Below, piece after piece: positions 31,618 through 42,259 of a DNA stretch of 64,000 nt (position 1 is the first letter of the stretch; the number at the start of each line of letters is the position of its first letter). Origin of the DNA: Bacteroidota bacterium (GTDB lineage Bacteria > Bacteroidota > Bacteroidia > CAILMK01 > JACPUW01); contig JACPUW010000019.1 in assembly GCA_016192035.1 (NCBI GenBank), forward strand, positions 1 through 64,000, given 5' to 3'. The position numbers were made by a program, and so were the translations under genes. The notes below the pieces were generated by a model. It was not told where the DNA came from and did no database searches. It saw only the letters and a list, made by a program, of their open reading frames with translations.

Positions 31618-33740
31618 GCAGCAAAAGCACCATATTCTGGCGGGTATATCTGGCTTTCTTTACCCTGGCCCTCTTTGCCCTGGCCATCCTGGCCAAAATA
31701 GCCGTGATACAAACGGTAGAAGGCGAAACCTGGAGGGCACTGGCCGATAGCCTCACCACCCAATATGTGGAGGTAGCGCCCAATAGGGGCAATATATACG
31801 CCAGTGACGGAAGGCTTTTGGCCACCTCACTATATGAATACAACCTTCATATGGACCTGGGCACCGCATATATTAAGGAGCTACATGCCCAGGGCCTATT
31901 GTGGAGCGAACTCGATGCCCTTGCAGGAGCGCTTGCCCAGTACTTTAATGGCGAGGGTGAAAAAACCAAGTGGCAGTGGTCACATGAACTGAAGTCGGCC
32001 TTTGAACAGGGGCGGCGCTACCACCCAATAAGAAAAACCGTGGACCACATACAGCTCAAGCAGATACGGAAATTCCCCTTGTTTTCATTAGGCCAGTATA
32101 AAGGAGGACTGATAGTAGAACAGGGAACCATGCGAAAACGGCCTTACAACCTACTGGCCAAAAGGACTATAGGATACCATGGGGATAAGATGGTAGGGCT
32201 TGAGGGCGGCTTTGATTCACACCTGGCAGGGGTAAAAGGCCAGAGGTTGCTCCAGCGCGTGTCATACAAGGAGTGGATACCCATACATGATGCCAACGAG
32301 GTAGAGCCCGAAAACGGGAAGGACCTTTATACCACCCTTGACATTTATATACAAGACTTTGTAGAGCAAAGCCTTAGGCAGCAGCTTGCCAAAAGCAAGG
32401 CCGACCACGGCTGCGCCATAGTGATGGAGGTTTCTACCGGCAAGGTGCTGGCCATTTCAAACCTAAAAACCTATGATGATGGACAGTCGGTAGATGAGAT
32501 ATACAACTACGCCATAGGTGAAGCCACCGAACCAGGTTCCACCTTTAAGCTGGCATCCCTGCTGGCCCTACTGGAGGGGGGCTACATGCAGCTTGACGAC
32601 ACGGTGCGCACGGGCAAAGGGAGCCAAAACTTTCACAACCTGGTGATGTACGACTCCAAAATAGGCGGCCACGGCACCATCAGCCTTCAAAAGAGTTTTG
32701 AGGTATCGTCCAACATAGGTTTTGCCAATGCCGTGGGGCAGCACTTTGGCCCCAACGAATCGCGGTTTACCGAATTCCTTCAGTCCCTAAGGCTGCATGA
32801 AACCCTGGATTTGCCCATGCAGGGTGAAGGACAGCCCCTTATAAAAACGCCGGGCTCAACCGGGTGGTCGGGCACCACCCTGCCCTGGATGGCACATGGA
32901 TATGAGTTGATGCTCACCCCACTACAGACCCTGATGATATACAATGCCGTGGCCAACAACGGCATACTGATGGAGCCACTGTTTGTTACCGCCATAAAGG
33001 AGGTTAACCACACCCTTACCACCTTCGAACCCCGTGTGCGGGTACAGGGCGTATTGTCCCAAAGGACTGTAGCCTTGGCCAAAGAAGCCCTGGTGGGGGT
33101 GATAGAGTCTAGGGAAGGCACAGCACACAACCTATATAAGCCTTACCTAAGCCTAGCTGGGAAAACCGGTACTGCCGTACTCGAAAAAACGGAAAAGGGC
33201 GAGAAGATCTACCAAGCCTCCTTTGCGGGTTTTTTCCCGGCCGAAAACCCAAAATACTCATGCATAGTGGTGATAAACAACCCCGATAGAAGTACCTGGA
33301 GGTACAGCGGCAGTGATGTGGCCGGCCCCGTATTCTTGGGCATTGCACAAAACCTGTACTCTTATGACATAAGCCTTCAGCAACCCAAATATGAGGTTGC
33401 CATGGAAAATATACAGGCGCGCCCCACTTTCTTGGCTGCTACCATTGATGACCTGAGCAACATATACCAAGGGCTGGGCATAGACGTAAAAACACCAGCC
33501 GAGGCTACCTTATGGGCGGAACCTCAGCTACAGGGCAAATCCATAGCACTCATAGCGAAGGATATGCCCACCCATACCCTGCCCAACCTAAAAGGGCTTT
33601 CACTGAGTGATGCCCTGTACCTCTGTGAAAACCTGGGGATACAAGTACAGCACCGAGGCATGGGCAACGTGTACCGGCAGTCGCCGGGGCCGGGCACCGA
33701 TTTACAGAAAGTATCAAAAGTATATATAGACCTCAATTGA
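31614..33740 (+). CDS. ftsI: Penicillin-binding protein (FtsI/PBP3-like) with C-terminal PASTA
   Basis: 'EPGSTFKLASLLA' (SxxK), 'LAGKTGTA' (KTG), PASTA-like 'MPTHTLPNLKGLSLSDAL'; TTG start. Confidence 0.93.
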   Translation: MSSKSTIFWRVYLAFFTLALFALAILAKIAVIQTVEGETWRALADSLTTQYVEVAPNRGNIYASDGRLLATSLYEYNLHMDLGTAYIKELHAQGLLWSELDALAGALAQYFNGEGEKTKWQWSHELKSAFEQGRRYHPIRKTVDHIQLKQIRKFPLFSLGQYKGGLIVEQGTMRKRPYNLLAKRTIGYHGDKMVGLEGGFDSHLAGVKGQRLLQRVSYKEWIPIHDANEVEPENGKDLYTTLDIYIQDFVEQSLRQQLAKSKADHGCAIVMEVSTGKVLAISNLKTYDDGQSVDEIYNYAIGEATEPGSTFKLASLLALLEGGYMQLDDTVRTGKGSQNFHNLVMYDSKIGGHGTISLQKSFEVSSNIGFANAVGQHFGPNESRFTEFLQSLRLHETLDLPMQGEGQPLIKTPGSTGWSGTTLPWMAHGYELMLTPLQTLMIYNAVANNGILMEPLFVTAIKEVNHTLTTFEPRVRVQGVLSQRTVALAKEALVGVIESREGTAHNLYKPYLSLAGKTGTAVLEKTEKGEKIYQASFAGFFPAENPKYSCIVVINNPDRSTWRYSGSDVAGPVFLGIAQNLYSYDISLQQPKYEVAMENIQARPTFLAATIDDLSNIYQGLGIDVKTPAEATLWAEPQLQGKSIALIAKDMPTHTLPNLKGLSLSDALYLCENLGIQVQHRGMGNVYRQSPGPGTDLQKVSKVYIDLN

Positions 33741-35197
33741 ACCCCTTATCCAAATTGACCGAAGGGCTTAGTCCCATAGCTGTATATGGGCCGGGCGACC
33801 CTGACATACTGGGCTTGGCCATAGATTCCCGTGAGGTAGGGCCCGGGTACCTCTTTGCCGCACTTGTGGGTACCCAAGTGGATGGGCACGGATACATACG
33901 CCAGGCCGAGCAGCGCGGAGCCATAGCCATTGTTTGCCAGCAACTACCGCCCGAGCCCACCCAGGGGATAATTTATCTGGTGTTTTCCAACCCATCAATG
34001 GCCTTGGGGCACATAGCATCAGCATTTTATGGCCACCCCTCGCATGACATGCAGGTGGTGGCAGCCACCGGCACCAATGGAAAAACCTCTGTGGTGACCC
34101 TACTGAGCAATGCCATGACTAACCTGGGATATAAAACCGGGCTGATAAGCACCGTGCACATACAAATAGGCGGGAAGACCCTGCCCTCTACCCATACCAC
34201 CCCCCATGCACTATCGCTGCAACACCTGCTCCACCTCATGGCCGAAGATGGCTGCGATTACGTGTTCATGGAGGCTAGCTCACATGCCATTGACCAACAG
34301 CGGATAGCGGGTATCAAGTTTGCCGGGGCCATATTTACCAACCTAACACACGACCATTTAGATTATCACAAAACATTTGATAACTATCTAAAAGCCAAGA
34401 AGTCACTATTTGACCAATTGCCCGCCCCTGCATTTGCACTGAGCAATGCCGACGATAAAAATGGGGCCGTGGTGCTACAAAACACCAAGGCCAAGCGGAT
34501 GTACTACGCCTTGCAGCAAATGGCCGATTTCAAGGGGCGGATCATGGAACAAGATTTCACAAGTATGCTGTTGTTCATCAACGGACAAGAGTTTTACACA
34601 GGGCTACCGGGCACCTTTCAAGCGTATAACCTCACCGCCGCGTTTGGCGCTATGGTCCTGCTACATGTGCCGCCTGACACTGCCCTTCTGGGCCTAAGCC
34701 AAGCCAGGGGAGCTGAGGGTAGGTTGCAATGGATAAAGAACCATCGCCGTCAGGTAGGAATTGTGGACTACGCCCATACGCCTGATGCCCTTGACAATGT
34801 GCTTAAAACCCTAAAGGACTTAAATACCCAAGGTGGCAACATCATAAGCGTGGTGGGCTGCGGCGGCAACCGCGACCGCGAAAAGCGCCCCAAAATGGCC
34901 CAAATAGCCTCCAATGGATCGCAATGGGTGATACTCACCAGCGATAACCCCAGGAACGAAAAAGCCGATGACATAATAGCCGAGATGGAAGCCGGCATAC
35001 CTGTGCATAAGAAACTGCAAGTGATGAGCATAGCCGATAGGAGAACGGCAATAAAAACAGCTTGCGCCCTGGCGCGAGATGGTGACTTGATTTTGGTGGC
35101 CGGCAAAGGCCATGAAAAATATCAAGAAATAGATGGGGTGAAACACCCTTTTGACGATATGGCCATACTGAGTGAGTATTTACAACCAATAATCTAG
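33737..35197 (+). CDS. murE: UDP-N-acetylmuramoyl-tripeptide synthetase
   Basis: 'GTNGKTSVV', '[16 protein letters not shown]', dcw context; TTG start. Confidence 0.95.
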   Translation: MNPLSKLTEGLSPIAVYGPGDPDILGLAIDSREVGPGYLFAALVGTQVDGHGYIRQAEQRGAIAIVCQQLPPEPTQGIIYLVFSNPSMALGHIASAFYGHPSHDMQVVAATGTNGKTSVVTLLSNAMTNLGYKTGLISTVHIQIGGKTLPSTHTTPHALSLQHLLHLMAEDGCDYVFMEASSHAIDQQRIAGIKFAGAIFTNLTHDHLDYHKTFDNYLKAKKSLFDQLPAPAFALSNADDKNGAVVLQNTKAKRMYYALQQMADFKGRIMEQDFTSMLLFINGQEFYTGLPGTFQAYNLTAAFGAMVLLHVPPDTALLGLSQARGAEGRLQWIKNHRRQVGIVDYAHTPDALDNVLKTLKDLNTQGGNIISVVGCGGNRDREKRPKMAQIASNGSQWVILTSDNPRNEKADDIIAEMEAGIPVHKKLQVMSIADRRTAIKTACALARDGDLILVAGKGHEKYQEIDGVKHPFDDMAILSEYLQPII

Positions 35198-35205
35198 CCC
35201 TAAGC

Positions 35206-36465
35206 ATGTTGTACTACCTATTTCGGTTTATTGAACAGGAATTTGGCCCCCCGGGAGCCGGATTGTTTGAGTATATTTCATTCAGGGCCTCCTTGGCCTT
35301 TCTCCTTTCCCTACTTATTACCCTTGTTTTTGGCAAACGGATTATTTACTTCTTGCAAAAGAAGCAAATTGGCGAAACCATACGCGACCTGGGATTGGAA
35401 GGACAACTGCAGAAAAAGGGTACCCCCACCATGGGCGGGCTCATGATGATAGCAGGCATATTGATTCCTACCCTGCTCTTGGCCAAATTCAATGTATATA
35501 TCGCCCTTTTGCTGGTATCTACACTATGGCTGGGGGCCATAGGTTTTGCCGATGACTATATCAAGGTATTCAAAAAGAACAAAGAAGGTCTTAGGGGCAA
35601 GTTTAAGGTACTGGGACAGATAGGTCTGGGGCTACTGGTAGGAAGCACCCTATACCTAAGTCCCGATGCGGTGATACAAGAAAAGGTGCCCGCCGACCAG
35701 GCCTACCGCTTGGATGAATTTGACAACATAGTAACCCAAGAATATATAGAGCGGCCAGGGGAAGCCTATTACTTGGTGAGCTTTAAGTCCATGAAGTCCA
35801 CCACGCCCTTTTTCAAGAACAACGAATTCGATTATTCAGAATTGGTAGATTGGTGTACCGACAAACCCTGGAACTGGGTTTGGATCGTGTTCATACCCAT
35901 AGTCATCATTATTATCACGGCAGTGTCCAATGGGGCCAATATCACCGATGGCATTGACGGGCTTGCGGCGGGTACCTCGGCCATTATCATTGTTACCCTC
36001 ACCATTTTAGTCTATGTGAGTGGCAACTTCTTTTTTGCCGATTACCTCAATGTGATGTATATGCCCCATATGGGCGAATTGGCCATTTTTACGGCTGCCA
36101 TGATAGGTGCCTGCGTGGGATTCTTGTGGTATAACACCTATCCCGCCCAGGTGTTTATGGGCGATACGGGCAGCCTCATGCTGGGCGGACTGATAGCCGT
36201 GCTGGCCATCATCACGCGCAAAGAACTGCTCATACCCGTACTGTGTGGCATCTTCTTGGTTGAAAACCTGTCGGTTATCATGCAGGTGAGCTACTTTAAG
36301 TACACCAAGAAAAAATATGGCGAAGGGCGCAGGATCTTTAAAATGTCGCCCCTGCACCACCACTACCAAAAAAAGGAATATCCAGAACCCAAAATAGTCA
36401 TTCGGTTTTGGATAGTGGGCATATTCTTGGCAATCATCACTTTATTAACCCTAAAGCTGCGTTAG
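35206..36465 (+). CDS. mraY: Phospho-N-acetylmuramoyl-pentapeptide-transferase
   Basis: '[13 protein letters not shown]', '[14 protein letters not shown]', '[16 protein letters not shown]'. Confidence 0.97.
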   Translation: MLYYLFRFIEQEFGPPGAGLFEYISFRASLAFLLSLLITLVFGKRIIYFLQKKQIGETIRDLGLEGQLQKKGTPTMGGLMMIAGILIPTLLLAKFNVYIALLLVSTLWLGAIGFADDYIKVFKKNKEGLRGKFKVLGQIGLGLLVGSTLYLSPDAVIQEKVPADQAYRLDEFDNIVTQEYIERPGEAYYLVSFKSMKSTTPFFKNNEFDYSELVDWCTDKPWNWVWIVFIPIVIIIITAVSNGANITDGIDGLAAGTSAIIIVTLTILVYVSGNFFFADYLNVMYMPHMGELAIFTAAMIGACVGFLWYNTYPAQVFMGDTGSLMLGGLIAVLAIITRKELLIPVLCGIFLVENLSVIMQVSYFKYTKKKYGEGRRIFKMSPLHHHYQKKEYPEPKIVIRFWIVGIFLAIITLLTLKLR

Positions 36466-36469
36466 GCCC

Positions 36470-37825
36470 ATGAATCCCTATTTGAATTTTCAACACATAG
36501 CCATACTGGGCGGGGGCGAAAGCGGCCTGGGGGCTGCGGTGCTGGCCGTGAAACACCGGCTTATGCCGTTCTTGTCAGACAGCGGCGAAATAAAACCCAA
36601 ATACAAGGCCGAATTGGAGGCATTGGGCATAGACTATGAGGAAATGGGCCATGACGAAGAACGGATACTCTCGGCCAAAATCATTATAAAAAGCCCTGGC
36701 ATAAGCCAAAAAAACCCATTGATAGTAAAGGCTAGACAGAAGGGTATCAAGGTAATATCTGAAATTGAATTTGCTTCTCAATTTACCGATGCCAAACTAA
36801 TAGGCATAACGGGCACCAACGGAAAGACCACAACCACAAGCCTAACCTACCACATACTGAAAAATGCTGGGTTTAAGGTAAAAGCAGCTGGCAACATAGG
36901 CAACAGCTTTGCCCGTGAAGTGGCCAACGATGAGGGTGAAATGGATTATTATGTGCTGGAAATTAGCAGTTTTCAGCTAGAAGATACCGAGCACATGCGG
37001 CTGTATCTCTCGGTGCTGCTCAACCTAAGCCCTGACCACCTGGACCGGTACGAATCCCTGGAAGACTACATAAGGGCCAAGCTGAACATAGGAAAAAACC
37101 AGCGCCCGAGCGACAGTTTTATTTACAACATAGATGATAATCTGATTGTCAAATATTTACCCGAAACCCCTGGTGAGGGAACCCAGGTGCCCTTTTCACA
37201 CAATAGCACATTACTAAACGGAGCATATATGGACCAACAACACATGAACCTACTCTCAGACAATGAGTGGATGCAATTTTCGGTAAAGGACATAGCCCTC
37301 AAAGGCAGGCACAACCGGTACAACAGCATGGCCGCAGCCATAGTGGCCAAAGCGCTCAACGTGAAAAAAGAGGTGATACGCGAAAGCCTTTCATCCTATA
37401 AAAACGTGGAGCACAGGCTTGAACATGTAGCCAGAATAAAAAACGTGGACTACATCAACGATTCAAAGGCCACCAATGTCAACGCCGCGTGGTATGCCCT
37501 GGAGAGCATGGAAAACCCCACGGTGTGGATAGCAGGTGGGGTTGACAAAGGCAATGATTACAGCGAGTTGGCCCAACTGGTGCGCAGCAAGGTAAAAGCA
37601 CTGATATGCCTGGGCACCGACAACGAAAAACTCGTGGAGAGTTTTAAGAAAATGGTACCCATCATACTGGAAACCAACAGCATGACCGAAGCGGTGGAAC
37701 TGGCCTACAAGCTGGCCGAACGCGAAGACAACGTGTTGCTGGCCCCAGCCTGCGCCAGTTTTGACCTTTTTGAAAACTATGTGGACAGGGGCAACCAATT
37801 CAAAAGGGCCGTTCTCGGCCTCTAG
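36470..37825 (+). CDS. murD: UDP-N-acetylmuramoylalanine-D-glutamate ligase
   Basis: 'GITGTNGKTTTTSL', 'INDSKATNVNAAWYAL'. Confidence 0.96.
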   Translation: MNPYLNFQHIAILGGGESGLGAAVLAVKHRLMPFLSDSGEIKPKYKAELEALGIDYEEMGHDEERILSAKIIIKSPGISQKNPLIVKARQKGIKVISEIEFASQFTDAKLIGITGTNGKTTTTSLTYHILKNAGFKVKAAGNIGNSFAREVANDEGEMDYYVLEISSFQLEDTEHMRLYLSVLLNLSPDHLDRYESLEDYIRAKLNIGKNQRPSDSFIYNIDDNLIVKYLPETPGEGTQVPFSHNSTLLNGAYMDQQHMNLLSDNEWMQFSVKDIALKGRHNRYNSMAAAIVAKALNVKKEVIRESLSSYKNVEHRLEHVARIKNVDYINDSKATNVNAAWYALESMENPTVWIAGGVDKGNDYSELAQLVRSKVKALICLGTDNEKLVESFKKMVPIILETNSMTEAVELAYKLAEREDNVLLAPACASFDLFENYVDRGNQFKRAVLGL

Positions 37826-37843
37826 TACCCTTTAAGCACTGGC

Positions 37844-39016
37844 ATGAACTGGATACTCAACCGGATAAAAGGTGACCCCGTGATTTGGGGAATTGTCCTT
37901 ATGCTGTCGCTCATAAGCGTCCTGGCGGTGTATTCCAGTACCAAAATGATAAGCTATTATGGAGTGGAAGACCTGGGTGATGCGAATACCGAACGCTTTG
38001 TCTTTAAGCATATGGCAATCATGCTTTTCGGTTTTGTGATCATTTTCATTGCCCATAGGATCAATTACCGTTTCTACTCCGGTTTTTCCAAGCTATTGAT
38101 GCCCATAGGCATCTTGCTGGTAGTGCTCACCTACTTTCTGGCCGAAGACCACAATGAAGCCCGTCGTTTCCTCCCCCTGCCCATCCTATCTCTTACCCTA
38201 CAAACCTCAGATGTGGCCAAATTGGGCCTTATTATGTTCATGGCCAGGACTATAGCCAAAAAACAAGAGACCATCACCGATTTTCAAAAAGGGTTTTTGC
38301 CCCTTATGTTGCCCATTCTTCTGGTGTGCCTAAGCATAGCGCCCAGTGATTTTAGCACCGCCGCCGGGCTCATGCTCACTTCTTTAACCCTTCTTTTTAT
38401 TGGCAGGGCCAATATAAAGCACATAGGCTTGGTGCTCCTGGTGGCCAGTGTTACCCTCCTGATCATGATAGGCTTGGCCCAGGCCTTTGATTGGGAATGG
38501 CTGCGTTGGGCCACATGGGAGTCCCGGCTTGCCGATTTTCTAGGAGGGGGTGAAGGCTCCTTTCAAAACCAGCAGGCCAAGATAGCCATAGCAAGGGGCG
38601 GGCTTTTTGGGGTAGGGCCTGGCAATAGCATGCAGCGCAACTTCCTGCCAAACCCATACGCCGACTTCATTTTTGCCATTATTGTGGAGGAATACGGTTT
38701 TCTGGGCGCCCTTATCCTGGTATTTCTCTACCTCCTGCTTTTGCACCGGTCCATAAGGATCCTGCTCAAGGCCCCCAATTCATTTGGTGCCCTTCTAGCG
38801 GTAGGCCTAAGCCTTTTAATGGTGATTCAGGCCATGCTCAATATGGGGGTGGCCGTGCACATACTGCCCAACACCGGACTTCCCATGCCCTTGGTAAGCA
38901 TGGGAGGTACTTCTATGGTCTTCACCTCATTTGCCATTGGCGTGGTGCTGAGTGTGAGCGCGTTTAGTGAAGAAAACGAAGGCAATAAACCATCAAAAGC
39001 AACAAAGGATGCCTGA
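37844..39016 (+). CDS. ftsW: Peptidoglycan polymerase FtsW
   Basis: SEDS multi-TM; 'NTGLPMPLVSMGGTSMVFTSFAIGVVLSV'. Confidence 0.95.
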   Translation: MNWILNRIKGDPVIWGIVLMLSLISVLAVYSSTKMISYYGVEDLGDANTERFVFKHMAIMLFGFVIIFIAHRINYRFYSGFSKLLMPIGILLVVLTYFLAEDHNEARRFLPLPILSLTLQTSDVAKLGLIMFMARTIAKKQETITDFQKGFLPLMLPILLVCLSIAPSDFSTAAGLMLTSLTLLFIGRANIKHIGLVLLVASVTLLIMIGLAQAFDWEWLRWATWESRLADFLGGGEGSFQNQQAKIAIARGGLFGVGPGNSMQRNFLPNPYADFIFAIIVEEYGFLGALILVFLYLLLLHRSIRILLKAPNSFGALLAVGLSLLMVIQAMLNMGVAVHILPNTGLPMPLVSMGGTSMVFTSFAIGVVLSVSAFSEENEGNKPSKATKDA

Positions 39017-40127
39017 AAACCAAGCCAGGTACCAGCCCATAAGAATGGTGATAAGCGGAGGCGGTACCGGCGGCCATTTGTTTCCTGCCATTGCCATAGC
39101 GCAGCAAATCACCACCCTTAGCCCGGGCAGCGAGGTACTCTTTGTAGGTGCCCTAGGTAAAATTGAAATGGATAAAGTGCCCCAGTATGGGTTCAATATC
39201 ATAGGGCTACCCATAAGCGGTTTTAACCGCCAGCATATGTGGAAGAATGTTATGCTGCCTATTAAACTGTTTCGCAGCCTTCTACGGGCTTGGACTATCT
39301 TAGGGTCCTTCAAGCCCCAAGTGGCCGTAGGCGTAGGTGGCTATGCCAGCGGGCCCCTGCTCTACCTGGCAGGCCTGCGCGGTTTGCCTACCTTGATCCA
39401 AGAACAAAACAGCTACCCGGGGGCTACCAATAAAATACTGGCCCGCAAGGCCAAGACCATCTGTGTGGCTTTTCAAGGCATGGAGAAACACTTTCCAGCG
39501 CAGAAAACGGTACTTACCGGAAATCCCATCCGCAAAGGACTGAAAACCATACCGAAATCCGAGGCAGCAGCCATATTTGGATTGGATCCCAACAAAAAAA
39601 CCCTACTGGTGATAGGCGGAAGCCTGGGCGCCCGCACCCTCAATGAATCTATGGTGCGTGGATTAGATAGGCTCAAACAGTCGGGCATTCAGCTTATATG
39701 GCAGTGTGGCCCCACCTATTTCCAAAAACTACACGCTGACATAGGGCATGAATTGTCAAAAGACATGGCCCTCATGCCTTTTATAGCCCAAATGGATGCG
39801 GCCTATAGCCTGGCTACCTTGGTGGTTTCCAGGGCCGGCGCCCTATCACTGGCCGAAATTACCTTTCTGGGCAAGGCAAGCATCTTAGTGCCTTCACCGA
39901 ACGTGGCCGAAGACCACCAAACCAAAAATGCGGATTCATTGGCAGCTTCGGGGGCCGCCCTGGTGGTGCCCGACCGGGAGGCTGCCAGCCATTTGGTGGA
40001 CCTGGCCTTGGAAACCCTGGGCAACGATGAAAAAATTGCGGACATGGAGGCCAAGTCTGCTTCCATGGCCCTGCCCAATGCCGGTGCTGCCATAGCCGCC
40101 GAAATCTTAAAAATAGCCATTCATTGA
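39009..40127 (+). CDS. murG: UDP-N-acetylglucosamine transferase MurG
   Basis: 'MVISGGGTGGHLFPAIAIA', 'GGSLGARTLNE'. Confidence 0.96.
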   Translation: MPENQARYQPIRMVISGGGTGGHLFPAIAIAQQITTLSPGSEVLFVGALGKIEMDKVPQYGFNIIGLPISGFNRQHMWKNVMLPIKLFRSLLRAWTILGSFKPQVAVGVGGYASGPLLYLAGLRGLPTLIQEQNSYPGATNKILARKAKTICVAFQGMEKHFPAQKTVLTGNPIRKGLKTIPKSEAAAIFGLDPNKKTLLVIGGSLGARTLNESMVRGLDRLKQSGIQLIWQCGPTYFQKLHADIGHELSKDMALMPFIAQMDAAYSLATLVVSRAGALSLAEITFLGKASILVPSPNVAEDHQTKNADSLAASGAALVVPDREAASHLVDLALETLGNDEKIADMEAKSASMALPNAGAAIAAEILKIAIH

Positions 40128-41494
40128 ACCCCTTTGAACATATCAAACAGGTATATTTCCTTGGTATAGGGGGTATTGGCATGAGTGCCTTGGCCCGCTA
40201 TTTCAAGCAGGTGGGCATGACCGTGGCTGGGTATGACAAAACCCCTACCCTACTTACCCAAACTCTTGAGAAAGAAGGAATGGAGGTTATTTACACCGAC
40301 AATCCGGACCTTTTGCCCCATTGGCTCGGCAGCTACCCACCAAGTAGCCTTGTGGTGTACACACCGGCCATACCCGCTACCCTGCAGTTGGCCGCAGCCA
40401 TAAAATCCCTAGGGCACGAACCCATAAAAAGGGCCCAAGCATTGGCCATGTGTACGCTGGGCACCCAAACCATAGCCGTGGCCGGCACACACGGTAAAAC
40501 CACCACTACTACCTACCTGGCCCATTTGTTCCACTGTGCCAACAAACCCTTTCGCGCCTTTCTGGGAGGCATCTCAAGCAACTACGGCAGCAATTTTATA
40601 TCAAAAACAGGTAACGGAGCCTGTTTTAGCATAGTAGAAGCCGATGAATATGACCGGTCATTCCTAACCCTAAGGCCAAGCATAGCCATAGTTACGTCCT
40701 GTGAACCTGACCACCTGGACATATATGGCGACTTTGACGCGCTCCTATCCAGCTACAACTTATTTATTAATCAAGTGGTAGAAAACGGACACCTGGTATT
40801 GCATGAGAGCTTGGAAGGCAAGTTTCAAATCAGGCCCGACATCAAGGTGACCTTTTTTGGCCAAACAAAGGGAGCACAGATTACCAACCTACAGGTGCGC
40901 CAAGGACAATACGTGTTTGATCTGAAACCCTTGGAACTGTTCGGCCTGCGCAATGGACTGCCCGGGCTTCACAATGCCCTAAATGCCACCGCAGCCATTG
41001 CCGCCTCCCACCATTTGCTTCCCCGCCATGACATAGCCGCTGCCGTAGAAAGCTTCAAGGGCATACACCGCAGGTTCCAAACCATATGCTCCTCAGCGCA
41101 CTACGCCTATATTGATGACTATGCGCACCACCCTACCGAGCTACAAGCTGCTATTTCCACCGCCAAATTGCTGTATCCTGACAGACCGCTAACCGTGGTA
41201 TTTCAACCCCACCTTTATAGCCGTACCCGCGACCTGGCAGCGGGATTCAAAGAAGTGCTTTCACAAGCCGATAGCCTAATAATTATGCCGATTTACCCGG
41301 CACGTGAGCTTCCCATACCCGGAGTGGGCGCTGAAATGATCAGGCCCCAAGCAGCTACACCCATCCTCACACATGCAGAAGTACTGCGCTACATAGCCGG
41401 GCAGCGTCCTGCCCTATTGCTCACCGTGGGTGCTGGCGATATTGACTTACTTCCTACCCAAATAAAGGAAATCTACGAGCATGGCAGTGAGTAA
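40124..41494 (+). CDS. murC: UDP-N-acetylmuramate-L-alanine ligase
   Basis: 'YFLGIGGIGMSALARYF', 'VAGTHGKTTTTTYLAH'; TTG start. Confidence 0.96.
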   Translation: MNPFEHIKQVYFLGIGGIGMSALARYFKQVGMTVAGYDKTPTLLTQTLEKEGMEVIYTDNPDLLPHWLGSYPPSSLVVYTPAIPATLQLAAAIKSLGHEPIKRAQALAMCTLGTQTIAVAGTHGKTTTTTYLAHLFHCANKPFRAFLGGISSNYGSNFISKTGNGACFSIVEADEYDRSFLTLRPSIAIVTSCEPDHLDIYGDFDALLSSYNLFINQVVENGHLVLHESLEGKFQIRPDIKVTFFGQTKGAQITNLQVRQGQYVFDLKPLELFGLRNGLPGLHNALNATAAIAASHHLLPRHDIAAAVESFKGIHRRFQTICSSAHYAYIDDYAHHPTELQAAISTAKLLYPDRPLTVVFQPHLYSRTRDLAAGFKEVLSQADSLIIMPIYPARELPIPGVGAEMIRPQAATPILTHAEVLRYIAGQRPALLLTVGAGDIDLLPTQIKEIYEHGSE

Positions 41495-42251
41495 GAAAAA
41501 GATAGAACACCTGGTGCAGGTAGCCACCACGCTTATGCTGTTGGTCCTGGTGTCATTTGGGCAGCGCCAGATAAGGGACACGGCCATAACCTCTTTGGAA
41601 ATTGAGATAAAACCTACCCTGCATGGCACGTTTATCACGCCCGATGAGGTAAAGCAGACCATCAACGCGTATTTCCCTCCCACCGCTGTGGGCCACAAAA
41701 TCAATGAACTATCCATGTTTCACGCCGATTCGGTGGTGACCCAAAACCCTTTTGTGAAAGGTGCGGTGGCGTATGCCAATGTGCAGGGCCATATGTATGT
41801 GGAAATAGAGCAAGAAGTACCCATTCTAAGAATTATCAACAACCAAAGCGAAGGATTTTATTTGGGCATGGATGGCCAAAAGGTACCCCTATCTCTACAG
41901 AGAACTGCCCGGGTGCTAGCTGCAACTGGCAGTATTACAGAACGTTTGTCGCCTTCAGATAGTCTTGTGACCCAGGTAGCACGTGATCTTTTGGTTATTG
42001 CACAATATCTTGATAATCATGTTTTTTTCAAAGCCTTGGCTGCACAGTTATTTGTAGAATCAAACGGCGATATTGTAATGGTTACCAAACAAGAAGAGCG
42101 TCATGACGTGGTATTGGGCAACGCCCAAGACCTAGACCACAAGTTTGACAAGCTCAAAGAGTTTTATACCAAGGTATTACCAATAAAAGGTTGGGGAGCC
42201 TACCGAAGGATAGACCTTCGGTACAAGGATCAAATTGTCGCCAAAAAGTAA
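41481..42251 (+). CDS. ftsQ: Cell division protein FtsQ
   Basis: Single N-terminal TM, POTRA-like region, between murC and ftsA. Confidence 0.88.
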   Translation: MAVSKKKIEHLVQVATTLMLLVLVSFGQRQIRDTAITSLEIEIKPTLHGTFITPDEVKQTINAYFPPTAVGHKINELSMFHADSVVTQNPFVKGAVAYANVQGHMYVEIEQEVPILRIINNQSEGFYLGMDGQKVPLSLQRTARVLAATGSITERLSPSDSLVTQVARDLLVIAQYLDNHVFFKALAAQLFVESNGDIVMVTKQEERHDVVLGNAQDLDHKFDKLKEFYTKVLPIKGWGAYRRIDLRYKDQIVAKK

Positions 42252-42259
42252 CATTGAGT

